Shown piece after piece: positions 54,462 through 63,261 of a DNA stretch of 64,000 bases (positions are counted from its first letter, which is position 1; each line of letters begins with the position of its first letter). Origin of the DNA: Variovorax sp. OAS795 (GTDB lineage: Bacteria > Pseudomonadota > Gammaproteobacteria > Burkholderiales > Burkholderiaceae_C). Position numbers and translations under genes: made by a program. The stretch spans positions 1,612,001-1,676,000 of the forward strand of contig NZ_JBEPOH010000001.1 in the NCBI RefSeq assembly GCF_040546685.1, in the 5' to 3' direction. The notes under the pieces were generated by a model, which saw nothing but the letters and a program-made list of their open reading frames with translations, was not told the DNA's origin and searched no databases.

Positions 54462-55823
54462 TCAGGGCAGCCAGCGTTCCACGCGCGGTGCGTCGGCCAG
54501 CTGCCAGATGCGCTGGCACAGCGCCTGGGCTTCTTCGGCCGTGGCGCCTTCGCCGTAGTGCGCGAGGCGCTGCATCTTGTCTTCGATCTCCGCGCGGCTC
54601 AGGGTGTTGCCCGGGTCGCCCTTGGGCTCGTCGACGCGGCCTTCCAGCGTGCGGCCGTCCCGGGTCTGCACGCTGACCTTGCCGATCCAGCGCGCGGGGT
54701 AGGCGGTGTCGACCTCGGCATCGAGCGCCATCGTCACCTTGTCGCGGAACGCGGCCACCTCGGGCGCGAGAAAGTCGCGGTCGAATTCGCCCAGGCCCGC
54801 GCGGCCATGCACCGCGATGAGACCGAGCACCGTGCCCATGGAAAACTTGCCCTGGTGCACCGTCGCAGGAACGGTGACGCGGCCGAGCACGTCGATCGCA
54901 CCCTGGTGCACATGCGTGGTCACGCGCGCCACGTCGCCGTGCTTCAGGCCGTGCTGCGCCATCACCTGCAGCAGCGCGTCGGCCGCGGGATGCGTGTGGC
55001 GGCAGGAGGCGTGGTACTTGAACGAGGTCTCGGCCAGCGCCCAGCGCGTGCCGAGGCGGTCGGTGAGCTTCGCGGGATCGGCATCGCTCGACATGCCCAC
55101 GCCAAGCCCTTGCGCACCTTCGAGCACCTTGGCCGCGCCGGTGAACCCGTCCTGTGCCAGGTAGGCGGACATGAGCCCGCTGGCAGCCGCGTGCGCGCAG
55201 TGCAGCTGCTTCGAATCTGCCGCGTCGCGCAGGAACTCCCACACACCCGCCGACTGCGTGCCGGCCGAGCCGAAGGCGTGCAGCATCTGCTGCGGCGTGA
55301 GCTTCAAGAGGCTGCCCACCGCGGCCGCAGCCGCCAGCGTGCCAGCCGTCGCGGTGGTGTGGAAGGTCCTGTAGTGCGAGCGGCCGAGAAACTCGCCGAC
55401 GCGGATGCCGACTTCGTAGCCCGCCACCACCGCGGCCAGCAACTGCGCACCGCTTGCCCCCAGGCTTTGCGCCACGGCCAGCGCGGGTGCGATGACCACG
55501 GCGGCGGGATGGAACACGGAGCCGTTGTGCACGTCGTCCTGCTCCACGTAGTGCGACGCCGCCGCGTTGACGAGCGCGGCGAACACCGGCGAGCTGGTGC
55601 GGCGCGAGGTGAGTATTTCGCTCGGCCCCTCGGCGGGCCCCATCGTCCGCGCGAAGCGCTCGATGCTGCGCACCGGCCGTGCCGTGCGGGCCGCGAGCAC
55701 GGAGCCGAGCCAGTCGAGCATCAGGTCCTCGGTGCGGCGCAGCACGGGGGCGGGAATGTCCGTGAACTCCAGCCCGGCTGCAAAGGTGGCCAGGGTCTGG
55801 CTCGGATGATTCGATGAAGTCAT
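54462..55823 (-). CDS. MmgE/PrpD family protein
   Basis: A 453-residue member of the 2-methylcitrate dehydratase/cis-aconitate decarboxylase/iminodisuccinate epimerase superfamily, with the all-helical domain (VNAAASHYVEQDDVHNGSVFHPAAVVI, carrying the D-D-x-H motif) and the lid domain. Family landmarks are VVAGYEVGIRVGEF, YRTFHTTATAGTLAAAAAVG, and FKYHASCRHTHPAADALL. Known members dehydrate or decarboxylate tri- and dicarboxylic acids or racemise them. It is third in a minus-strand operon after the citryl-CoA lyase-like and acyl-CoA dehydrogenase genes (nine-base gap), so it may process the polycarboxylate part of the pathway. The exact reaction is not determinable. Confidence 0.9.
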   Translation of the reverse strand: MTSSNHPSQTLATFAAGLEFTDIPAPVLRRTEDLMLDWLGSVLAARTARPVRSIERFARTMGPAEGPSEILTSRRTSSPVFAALVNAAASHYVEQDDVHNGSVFHPAAVVIAPALAVAQSLGASGAQLLAAVVAGYEVGIRVGEFLGRSHYRTFHTTATAGTLAAAAAVGSLLKLTPQQMLHAFGSAGTQSAGVWEFLRDAADSKQLHCAHAAASGLMSAYLAQDGFTGAAKVLEGAQGLGVGMSSDADPAKLTDRLGTRWALAETSFKYHASCRHTHPAADALLQVMAQHGLKHGDVARVTTHVHQGAIDVLGRVTVPATVHQGKFSMGTVLGLIAVHGRAGLGEFDRDFLAPEVAAFRDKVTMALDAEVDTAYPARWIGKVSVQTRDGRTLEGRVDEPKGDPGNTLSRAEIEDKMQRLAHYGEGATAEEAQALCQRIWQLADAPRVERWLP

Positions 55824-55832
55824 GAGAGGCCT

Positions 55833-56996
55833 TCAGAACGAGCGCGGCAGGCCGAGCATGTGCTCCGCCACGTAGCTCAGGATCAGATTGGTCGAGATCG
55901 GTGCCACCTGGTAGAGCCGCGTCTCGCGGAACTTGCGCTCGATGTCGTATTCGCACGCAAAGCCGAAGCCGCCATGGAACTGCAGGCAGGCATTGGCGGC
56001 TTCCCAGCTGGCCTTGGCCGCGAGGTACTTCGCCATGTTGGCCTGCGCGCCACAGGGCTCGCGCGCATCGAACAGGCGGCAGGCTTCGTAGCGCATGAGG
56101 TTCGCGGCCTCGATCTCGATGAAGGCTTCGGCAATCGGAAACTGCACGCCCTGGTTCTGCCCGATGGGCCGGCCGAACACCACGCGCTCCTTGGTGTAGG
56201 CCGTCACCCTGTCGATGAACCAATGGCCATCGCCGATGCATTCGGCTGCGATCAGCGTGCGCTCGGCGTTGAGTCCGTCGAGGATGTACTTGAAGCCCTG
56301 GCCTTCCTCGCCGATCAGGTTCTCGGCCGGAATCTCGAGGTTCTCGAAGAACAGCTCGTTGGTCTCGTGGTTCACCATGTTGAGGATCGGCCGCACTGTC
56401 ATGCCGTGGCCGATGGCTTCGCGCAGGTCGACGATGAAGATCGACATGCCCTCCGACTTCTTCTTCACGTCCGCGAGCGGCGTGGTGCGCGCCAGCAGGA
56501 TCATCAGGTCGGAGTGCTGGATGCGCGAGATCCACACCTTCTGGCCGTTGACGACGTAGCGGTCGCCCTTCTTCACGGCGGTGGTCTTGATCTTGGTGGT
56601 GTCGGTGCCGGTGCTGGGCTCGGTCACGCCCATCGACTGCAGGCGCAGTTCGCCGGTGGCGATGCGCGGCAGGTAGTTGCGCTTCTGCGCCTCGCTGCCG
56701 TGGCGCAGCAGCGTGCCCATGTTGTACATCTGGCCGTGGCAGGCGCCCGAGTTGCCACCGCAGCGGTTGATCTCTTCCATGATCACCGAAGCTTCGGTGA
56801 GCCCGAGGCCGGAGCCGCCGTATTCCTGAGGGATGAGCGCGGCCATCCAGCCGGCCTTGGTGAGGGCGTCGACGAACTCGGCCGGGTAGCCGCGCGCCTC
56901 GTCGACCTTGCGGAAGTATTCGTTCGGGAACTGCGCGCACAGGTCGCGCACGGCGTCGCGGATGTCTGCAAAGCGGGTGTCGTTGCTGTTGTTCAT
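55833..56996 (-). CDS. Acyl-CoA dehydrogenase
   Basis: A 387-residue flavoprotein. Complete middle-domain motifs LQSMGVTEPSTGTDTTKIKT and YVVNGQKVWISRIQHSDL bind FAD and substrate; the C-terminal domain shows ERVVFGRPIGQNQGVQFPIAEA and QFHGGFGFACEYDIERKFRE. This last segment is the GGxGY-type region of short-chain enzymes. It differs from the fused dehydrogenase on the opposite strand, so the cluster holds two separate dehydrogenation activities. The ATG at 56996 (MNNSNDTRFADI) is five bases after the upstream gene's stop. Confidence 0.9.
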   Translation of the reverse strand: MNNSNDTRFADIRDAVRDLCAQFPNEYFRKVDEARGYPAEFVDALTKAGWMAALIPQEYGGSGLGLTEASVIMEEINRCGGNSGACHGQMYNMGTLLRHGSEAQKRNYLPRIATGELRLQSMGVTEPSTGTDTTKIKTTAVKKGDRYVVNGQKVWISRIQHSDLMILLARTTPLADVKKKSEGMSIFIVDLREAIGHGMTVRPILNMVNHETNELFFENLEIPAENLIGEEGQGFKYILDGLNAERTLIAAECIGDGHWFIDRVTAYTKERVVFGRPIGQNQGVQFPIAEAFIEIEAANLMRYEACRLFDAREPCGAQANMAKYLAAKASWEAANACLQFHGGFGFACEYDIERKFRETRLYQVAPISTNLILSYVAEHMLGLPRSF

Positions 56997-57001
56997 CGGG
57001 C

Positions 57002-57787
57002 TCAATCCTGGCGCGGTCCGCCGGCTTCCTTTTCCACGCGCTGCCAGATCTCGATCGCCATCGGGTCGTCGATCTCCTCGAGCAGGTGGCCCACCAGGCC
57101 GATGGCGCGGGCCATCACACCCAGGCCGCGGATGATCTTCCATGGAAAGCCGAACTCGGCGGCAATCGCGCCGATGGCGCCCGTCGCGTTGACGGGCAGC
57201 GACTTGCCCGAGACCCGCTCGGCCTCCTGCTGCACCGCCTGCATCAGTGCCACGTAGTGGCCCGAAAGCCCGTTCTCCTCGGCAATCTGGAACAGCCGCG
57301 GCGTGCGCGGATCGATGGGCTTGTGCAGCGGATGCCCGAGGCCCGGCACGATCTGCTTGCGCGCACGGTGGTCGGCGACGATCTCCTGCGCCATTTCGGC
57401 AAGCGGCCGCGCCGGCTTCTCGCCGAAGGGAATCGCCTCGTAGAGCATCTTCGCCGCGCCCTCGGTGCTGCCCACGAACACGCTGCCCAGCCCGCACAGG
57501 CCCGCGGCCACGGCGGCCTGCAAGGCTTCGGGCGCGCCCGCATAGGTGAGGCGCGCGGCCAGCGCGCTCGGCGTCACGCCGTGCTCGACCAGCGTGACGA
57601 CGATGGCGTTGAAGGTGACCGATTCCTGCGGCGTGAGGATGCGGCCGGTCAGCTCCAGGAACGCCATGTCGCCGAGGTTGAGGTGGCCGAGGATCTCGGA
57701 GGGCAGGTCGCGCCCGCGCACCGTGATCTTGTCGGGCGTGCTGTGGCCGAGTTCGGTGTGCAGGGATTTCTTGATCTTGGTAGGCAT
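57002..57787 (-). CDS. Citryl-CoA lyase-like (citrate-synthase-fold) protein
   Basis: A 261-residue protein, much shorter than citrate synthase (about 430) and matching the citryl-CoA lyase-type C-terminal family. Key parts are GRDLPSEILGHLNLGDMAFLEL, the His-bearing loop VPGLGHPLHKPIDPRTPRLF and LPVNATGAIGAIAAEFGFPW. The fold cleaves or forms a bond between an acetyl- or acyl-CoA and an oxo-acid. First gene of a three-gene minus-strand operon with an acyl-CoA dehydrogenase and an MmgE/PrpD protein, it is well placed to split a hydroxy-polycarboxyl-CoA into two smaller units. Whether the substrate is citryl-CoA itself is unknown. Confidence 0.85.
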   Translation of the reverse strand: MPTKIKKSLHTELGHSTPDKITVRGRDLPSEILGHLNLGDMAFLELTGRILTPQESVTFNAIVVTLVEHGVTPSALAARLTYAGAPEALQAAVAAGLCGLGSVFVGSTEGAAKMLYEAIPFGEKPARPLAEMAQEIVADHRARKQIVPGLGHPLHKPIDPRTPRLFQIAEENGLSGHYVALMQAVQQEAERVSGKSLPVNATGAIGAIAAEFGFPWKIIRGLGVMARAIGLVGHLLEEIDDPMAIEIWQRVEKEAGGPRQD

Positions 57788-57844
57788 GCGCCGAATCTAT
57801 GCCGCTTCGCGCGGGGCGGTTCTGTGTTTGCGAAACCCTCCCTT

Positions 57845-57862
57845 CGGCAAATGCAAATGCCG
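57845..57862. promoter_or_regulatory. Inverted repeat in the divergent promoter region of the acyl-CoA cluster
   Basis: CGGCA, eight bases, TGCCG, 31 bases upstream of the fused dehydrogenase ATG and 58 bases upstream of the opposite operon. Its placement between divergent operons suits a LysR-type or other dimeric regulator. A GGTTCTGT sequence is also repeated on both sides (57818-57825 and 57873-57880). Confidence 0.4.
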
Positions 57863-57892
57863 CGCGCCAGAGGGTTCTGTCACGCTGCGGCG

Positions 57893-60220
57893 ATGGACAT
57901 CGAATCACTTTCCGCCATGCGCGACGCCGCGCTCGACTACTTCGTTCGCAGCCGTTCAGTCCAGCGCCGTCGGGAGCGCATGGAGCGGCCCGACGCCGAC
58001 GAGGCGCAGGGCTGGAGCGCCATGGCCGAACTGGGCTGGACCGGCATGCTGGCGCCGGAATCCGCAGGCGGCCTGGGCCTGGACCTCGCGGGTGCCGCGC
58101 AAATCCTGCGGGCCGCGGGCGAGCATGTCGCGCCCGAGCCCTTGCTGGCGGTGGCCGGCCTCAGCGCGCTGCTGCTCGCACGGCTCGGCACGCCGCGTGC
58201 GGAGGCGCTGCTGGCGGACCTGGTGGCGGGCCGCAGCCTGCCGGCGCTGGCCTGGCAGGAGAGCGCGGGCGACCTGAGTGCCGTGCCCTTGTCGTGCGGC
58301 TGCGAGCCGCGCACGGGGCCTGCCGGCGGCGTGCTGCTGCAGGGAGAAAAGCTCATGGTGCTGCCCGGCGCGGCGGCCAGTGGATGGCTGGTGTCGGCGC
58401 GCGGCAGCGACGATGCGGTGCTGCTGTGGGTGCCGCGCGGCTCCGAGGGCGTGAGCGAAACCCTGGTGCCGCTGGTGGACGGCGGGCAGGCCGCGAACCT
58501 GCGCTTCGAGCAGGTGGCGCTGCCGGCGGACTCCGTGCTGGGCGAAGGCCCGGCTGCGCAGGAAGCCTTGCGCCATGCGCTCGCGGCCGGCCAGGTCCTG
58601 CAGGCGGCCGAACTGCTGGGCGTGGGCCAGTCCATGCTCGCGCAGACGCTGGCCTACCTGCGCACCCGCACGCAGTTCGGCAAAGCCATCGGCAGCTTCC
58701 AGGCACTGCAGCACCGCGCGGTCGACATGTTCATTCACCTCGAAGTGGCGCAGGCCGCGCTCGACGAGGTGCTGGCGCTGGCAGGCCAGGCGTTGTCCGC
58801 CGAGCGGCTCGAGGCCGAGGCCAGCCGCGTCAATGCCCGCTGCACCGCCGCGGCGCTGCAGGCCTCGCGCGCGGCGGTGCAACTGCACGGCGCCATCGGC
58901 TACACGCAGGAGTGCGACCTGAGCCTCTACTACAAGCGCACGCTGTGCCTTGCGGCGTGGCTCGGCAATGCCGCCGCGCACCAGCGCCGCCATGCCGCGC
59001 TCGCGGATGTCGTTGATGTGCGCAGCAGCACCGCCGAATGGCAAGGCGAGTTCCCCCGCAGCGCCGACTGGGCTGCGATGCCGGAGGCCGAGTTCCGGCG
59101 CATGGTGCGGGCGTTCCTGCAGCAGCGCTATCCGCAGCAACTGCGCTACCTCTCGCACCGCGCGCGCTGGAGCGAAATCCGCGATTGGTACCTCACGCTG
59201 TCGGGGCAAGGCTGGATCGCGGCGGCCTGGCCCCAGGCGCATGGCGGCATGGGGCTGCCGGCCGACAAGCTCATTGCATGGATCGAGGAGCTCGAGCAGC
59301 ATGGCGTCGCGCGCGCGCCGGACCAGGGCATCGTGATGATCGGCCCGCTGCTGATCCAGCATGGCACGCCCGAACAGCAGCAGCGCTTCCTGCCGCGCAT
59401 CCTCAGCGGCGAGCACGTGTGGTGCCAGGGCTATTCGGAACCCAACGCGGGTTCCGACCTGGCCGGCCTCCGCACAGAAGCCGTGGCGGGGCGCGATGCC
59501 GAGGGCGATCACTTCATCGTCAACGGCCAGAAGATCTGGACCACGCTGGCGCAGGATGCCAACCACATCTTCATGCTGGTGCGCACCGACAAGGCCGCGC
59601 GCAAGCAGGAGGGCATCAGCTTCCTGCTGTGCGACCTGCGCACACCGGGCGTTACCGTGCGGCCGATCCACACGCTCGCGGGCGAGCCCGAGTTCTGCGA
59701 GGTGTTCTTCGACAACGTGCGCGTGCCCGCCGAAAACCTGGTGGGCCGGCTGCACGGCGGCTGGACGATTGCCAAGGCCTTGCTGGGCTTCGAACGCATC
59801 TTTCTCGGCAGCCCCAAGCAGTCGCAGTACGCGCTGGGCCAGTTGGCGCGGCTGGCCGAGGCGCGGCGCCTTTTTGCCGACCCGGTGTTCGCGCAGCGCT
59901 TCGCGGCCTTGAGGCTCGATGTGCTCGACCTGTCGGCGGCCTACACGGGCTTCGCAAACATCGTCCGCGCGGGCAAGCCGCTGCCGGCGTCGGTGTCGCT
60001 GCTGAAGATCTGGGCCAGCGAGACCTACCACCGCATCGGCGCCTTGCTGGTCGAGGCGGGCGAAGAGCAGGGCGCGGTGGCGGGCGACCAGGTGCTCGAC
60101 GGCCAGAGCTTCAACCTGCTGGCCCCGTTGATCGGCTCGACGGCCGCAATGATCTACGGCGGCACCAACGAAATCCAGCGCAACATCCTCGCGCGGCAGG
60201 TGCTCGACCTGCCGACGTGA
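57893..60220 (+). CDS. Fused double acyl-CoA dehydrogenase
   Basis: A 775-residue protein made of two acyl-CoA dehydrogenase units in one chain. The first (about 1-370) resembles the small partner type: a shortened middle domain without the FAD W-T motif, then TRTQFGKAIGSFQALQHR and QLHGAIGYTQECDLSLYYKR. The second (about 385-775) is the large type, with WCQGYSEPNAGSDLAGLRT, FIVNGQKIWTTLAQDANH and MIYGGTNEIQRNILARQVL. The same pair is encoded as two separate genes, in opposite order, at 20584-22893. The fusion is expected to fold as a pseudo-heterodimer. It opens an operon with a Bug receptor and an acyl-CoA synthetase. The ATG at 57893 begins the conserved part; the longer upstream frame reads through the divergent gene. 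Confidence 0.9.
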   Translation: MDIESLSAMRDAALDYFVRSRSVQRRRERMERPDADEAQGWSAMAELGWTGMLAPESAGGLGLDLAGAAQILRAAGEHVAPEPLLAVAGLSALLLARLGTPRAEALLADLVAGRSLPALAWQESAGDLSAVPLSCGCEPRTGPAGGVLLQGEKLMVLPGAAASGWLVSARGSDDAVLLWVPRGSEGVSETLVPLVDGGQAANLRFEQVALPADSVLGEGPAAQEALRHALAAGQVLQAAELLGVGQSMLAQTLAYLRTRTQFGKAIGSFQALQHRAVDMFIHLEVAQAALDEVLALAGQALSAERLEAEASRVNARCTAAALQASRAAVQLHGAIGYTQECDLSLYYKRTLCLAAWLGNAAAHQRRHAALADVVDVRSSTAEWQGEFPRSADWAAMPEAEFRRMVRAFLQQRYPQQLRYLSHRARWSEIRDWYLTLSGQGWIAAAWPQAHGGMGLPADKLIAWIEELEQHGVARAPDQGIVMIGPLLIQHGTPEQQQRFLPRILSGEHVWCQGYSEPNAGSDLAGLRTEAVAGRDAEGDHFIVNGQKIWTTLAQDANHIFMLVRTDKAARKQEGISFLLCDLRTPGVTVRPIHTLAGEPEFCEVFFDNVRVPAENLVGRLHGGWTIAKALLGFERIFLGSPKQSQYALGQLARLAEARRLFADPVFAQRFAALRLDVLDLSAAYTGFANIVRAGKPLPASVSLLKIWASETYHRIGALLVEAGEEQGAVAGDQVLDGQSFNLLAPLIGSTAAMIYGGTNEIQRNILARQVLDLPT

Positions 60221-60271
60221 ATGACTTGAACGACGCGAGCGGCGCAAGAAACACACAACAGGAGACAACCC

Positions 60272-61267
60272 ATGCGATCCATCGACTTCACACGGCGCCA
60301 TGCCATGGCCGCGCTGGCCGCCAGCGCACTCGGTGCGGCGCTGCCTTCGCGCGCCCTGGCACAGCAGCCATCGCAGCAGCTGCCGCCGCTCATCAAGCTG
60401 GTGGTCGGCTACTCCGCAGGCGGTCCGGTCGACGGCGCCGCGCGCCTGCTCGCGCCCGCTATCGCCCAGGAGCTCGGCACGCAGGTCATCGTGGACAACC
60501 GCCCCGGTGCCAGCGGCTCGGTGGGCGGCGACGCGGTGGCCAAGGCCGCGCCCGACGGCGCGTTGCTCTTCTTCGGCGCGAGCCCGACGATCACCATCAA
60601 TCCGAACATCCAGCGCAAGATGCCGTTCGATCCGATGAAGGACCTGGTGCCGATTGCGCCGCTGGTCGACTACACCAACGTGCTCGTGGTCAACAAGGAC
60701 CTGCCCGTGCAGAGCGTGGCCGAACTGCTGGCCTATGCGAAGGCGCGGCCGGGCAAGGTGTTCTATGGCTCGGCCGGCATTGGCGCATCCAACCACCTGA
60801 GCGGCGCGCTGCTGGAGAAGATGACCGGCGTGCAGCTCACGCATGTGCCGTACAAGGGCAGTGCGCCCGCGCTGGCCGACGTGATGGGCGGCACCGTGAC
60901 GATGATGTTCGACATCATCGCGACCTCGCGGCCCTTCATCCAGTCAGGCAAGCTGCGCGCGCTGGCCGTGACCTCGCGCCAGCGCAACCGCATGCTGCCC
61001 GAGGTGCCGACGATGATCGAATCGGGCGTGCCCGGCTACGACGTGGGCGGCTGGTTCGGACTCTACGGCCCCGCGCGCATGGACCCGGCGATGGTGGCCC
61101 GCATCAACGCCGCCGCGCACAAGGCGCTGGCGCGCGAGGACATTGCCAGCCGGCTGCGCGAGCAGGGCTACGAGGTCTGGAGCGGCGGTGCGGACCTGCT
61201 CGCGGCCAAGGGCCAGTCCGATCGCAAGCTCTGGGCCACGGCGTCCAAGGGCATCGAGGCGGAATAG
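60272..61267 (+). CDS. Bug-family substrate-binding protein with Tat-like signal
   Basis: A 331-residue periplasmic receptor. The N-terminus MRSIDFTRRHAMAALAASAL has twin arginines before a weakly hydrophobic run and an ALA cleavage site, so Tat export is likely. Bug motifs follow: IKLVVGYSAGGPVDGAARLL, VIVDNRPGASGSVGGDAVAK and YGSAGIGASNHLSGALLE. It is placed between the fused dehydrogenase and the acyl-CoA synthetase, so it probably captures the acid degraded by the cluster. GGAGA lies 11 bases before the ATG. No TctA/TctB membrane partners are encoded nearby. Confidence 0.92.
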   Translation: MRSIDFTRRHAMAALAASALGAALPSRALAQQPSQQLPPLIKLVVGYSAGGPVDGAARLLAPAIAQELGTQVIVDNRPGASGSVGGDAVAKAAPDGALLFFGASPTITINPNIQRKMPFDPMKDLVPIAPLVDYTNVLVVNKDLPVQSVAELLAYAKARPGKVFYGSAGIGASNHLSGALLEKMTGVQLTHVPYKGSAPALADVMGGTVTMMFDIIATSRPFIQSGKLRALAVTSRQRNRMLPEVPTMIESGVPGYDVGGWFGLYGPARMDPAMVARINAAAHKALAREDIASRLREQGYEVWSGGADLLAAKGQSDRKLWATASKGIEAE

Positions 61268-61270
61268 CCG

Positions 61271-62767
61271 ATGGCACCCACGCGAATCCACGAATTGCTC
61301 GAGGCGCGGGCCGCGCGCACGCCCGAGGCGGTTTTTCTGTCCGAACCCACGGGCGCCGTGACGTATGCGGCGTTGCAGGCGATGGCCGAGGCGGCCATGC
61401 AAGACCTGCTGGCCGCGGGCGTGCGGCCGACCGACCGCGTGCTGCTGGTGGCAGAGAACTGCGCCGCGCACATCGCGCTGCTCATGGCGTGCAGCCGCGC
61501 GGGGGCATGGTCGTGCGGCGTCAACGCGCGCATGTCGCCCGGAGAAATCTCGGCGATTGCCGAGCGCGCCGACGCGCGGCTGTGCTACTTCACGGCCGGG
61601 GCCTCGGAGGCCGCGCGCCAGCATGCGGGCAGTGCCGGTGCGGTGCCCTCGGCACTGCCCGGCGTGCTGCGCTCTGCCGTGCGCGCCGAGGCCCGGCCCG
61701 AAGCCGATCCGGCGCTCGCGGACACGGCCGCCATCATCTTCACGTCGGGCACCTCGGGCACGCCGAAGGGCGTGATGGTGTCGCACCGCGGCCTGCTGCA
61801 TTTCGGGCGCGTGTCGGCCAGTGCCCGCTCGCTGGGCGAACGGGACCGCGTGTACGCCTTCCTGCCGATGACGCACATCTTCGGCATCGGCACGGTGCTC
61901 GTTGCCGCGCTCACCGGCGGCGCGGCGCTGGTGCTGCGCGCGAGCTTCTCGCCCGCCGACGTGCTGCACGCGCTGCAACACGAAGAGGTGTCGAACCTGC
62001 TCGGGCCGCCGACGATGTATGCGCGCCTCCTGGCCCACGCCGAGGCCGGGCGCATCGCGCCGTGCTTTCCGGCGCTCCGCTATGTGTATACCGGGTCCGC
62101 GCCGCTCGACCTGGGGCTCAAGCAACGTGTCGAGGCGCTGTTCGGCCAGCCGCTGCACTACGGCTACGGGCTTTCGGAGTACGCGGGCTCGGTGTTCCTC
62201 ACGCGGGTCGAGGCGCCGCGCGCCGACACGGCGGCGGGCTATGCGGTCGAAGGCGGAGAGGCGCGCATCGTGGGTTCGGACGGATCGGATCTGGCGACCG
62301 GCGAAACCGGCGAGATCTGGCTGCGCGGCCCCGGCCTGATGCTGGGCTACTTTCGCGATCCTGCGGCCACCGCGCAGGTCATGCGGCCGGGCGGCTGGTA
62401 CGCGAGCGGCGACCTCGGGCGCTTCGACGCGGACGGCGCGCTGTTCGTCGTCGGCCGGCTCAAGGAGATGATCATCCGCTCAGGCTTCAACGTGTACCCC
62501 GCTGAAATAGAAACGGTGATCGGCCGCTTCGCCGGCGTGCATCTCTGCGCAGTGGTGGGCGTCCCCGAGGCCGACGGCAACGAGCAGATCGTCGCCTTCG
62601 TCGAGATGAAGCCCGGTGCCGTGCTGGACGAGGCGGCACTGCGCACCTACCTGGCGGCGCACCTGTCGCCCTACAAGCGGCCCGCCCGCATCGAGACCAT
62701 CGACGCGATGCCCACCACGGCCAACGGCAAGGTGCTCAAGCGCGAGCTGCAGGCGCGCTGCCGCTAG
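61271..62767 (+). CDS. Acyl-CoA synthetase (AMP-forming, class I ligase)
   Basis: A 498-residue ANL-superfamily enzyme. The P-loop is IIFTSGTSGTPKGVMVSHRG near residue 157, the A5-type motif is YGYGLSEYAGSVF, A7/A8 are GDLGRFDADGALFVVGRLKEMIIRSGFNVYP (in pieces GDLGRFD and GRLKEMIIRSG), and the catalytic A10 Lys is in TTANGKVLKREL. It would convert the imported acid to its CoA ester with ATP. It follows the Bug gene by three bases, so activation is encoded with uptake and dehydrogenation. The acyl specificity pocket gives no clear clue. Confidence 0.92.
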   Translation: MAPTRIHELLEARAARTPEAVFLSEPTGAVTYAALQAMAEAAMQDLLAAGVRPTDRVLLVAENCAAHIALLMACSRAGAWSCGVNARMSPGEISAIAERADARLCYFTAGASEAARQHAGSAGAVPSALPGVLRSAVRAEARPEADPALADTAAIIFTSGTSGTPKGVMVSHRGLLHFGRVSASARSLGERDRVYAFLPMTHIFGIGTVLVAALTGGAALVLRASFSPADVLHALQHEEVSNLLGPPTMYARLLAHAEAGRIAPCFPALRYVYTGSAPLDLGLKQRVEALFGQPLHYGYGLSEYAGSVFLTRVEAPRADTAAGYAVEGGEARIVGSDGSDLATGETGEIWLRGPGLMLGYFRDPAATAQVMRPGGWYASGDLGRFDADGALFVVGRLKEMIIRSGFNVYPAEIETVIGRFAGVHLCAVVGVPEADGNEQIVAFVEMKPGAVLDEAALRTYLAAHLSPYKRPARIETIDAMPTTANGKVLKRELQARCR

Positions 62768-62891
62768 CGGCTCGCAGGACGTGAGCGGCTTTCGGACATT
62801 TCCTGCAAGGAGCCGCGCCGCCGTCCGCCAGTGCCGCCGGGGAAGGGCGCGCATCGTTCATGCATTCAACAGTGAACACAGGACGCACGCC

Positions 62892-63071
62892 ATGGCAGAC
62901 GACCCGAGCAAGCGCGGCCCACAGGACCGGACCCGCATCAATGTCAACGAGCCGCACGAGGTGCGCTACTGGACCCAGACGCTGGGTGTGACCGAGGCGC
63001 AGCTGCGCTCGGCGGTTGCGGCCGCGGGGGTCGAAGTGAAGGAAGTGCGGGTCTATCTCGGAAAACCGTGA
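62892..63071 (+). CDS. DUF3606 protein
   Basis: A 59-residue cytoplasmic protein: MADDPSKRGPQDRTRINVNE, then HEVRYWTQTLGVTEAQLRSA, and a tail VEVKEVRVYLGKP. This is the full-length pattern of DUF3606, small proteins of unknown function abundant in Burkholderiales and rhizobia. The helical middle (VRYWTQTLGVTEAQLRSAVAA) resembles a short helix-hairpin. The gene stands alone, with 124 bases upstream and 190 bases downstream. No ribosome site is strong; ACAGGA lies 11 bases before the ATG. Confidence 0.85.
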   Translation: MADDPSKRGPQDRTRINVNEPHEVRYWTQTLGVTEAQLRSAVAAAGVEVKEVRVYLGKP

Positions 63072-63261
63072 TCCGCGCGCGGAATCCGGTTCGTAGGTAC
63101 GCTCCTACACCCGCCCGCGGAGGGGGCGTCGATACTTCTTTCCTCTCCTTCGCTTCAGGACGCAAAGTGAACGTGCCCATTGCCGACTTCCGTTCCGCAG
63201 GCCCCGGCAGCCTGCACGCCTGCTCGCAGCACGAGGCGAAGCCTTCGGCTCCCGCCGCCCG

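Noticed and set aside
57956..60844. A 962-codon minus-strand frame opposite the fused acyl-CoA dehydrogenase
   Set aside because: No domain motifs and the same shadow composition; the plus strand has all dehydrogenase signatures.
59038..62505. An 1155-codon plus-strand frame crossing three genes
   Set aside because: It runs out of phase through the dehydrogenase, Bug and ligase genes, each of which has its own well-supported frame.
63093..63108. GTAGG-N6-CCTAC inverted repeat upstream of the kinase-like gene
   Set aside because: Arms of only five bases in a region with no other signal; too short to claim as a site.
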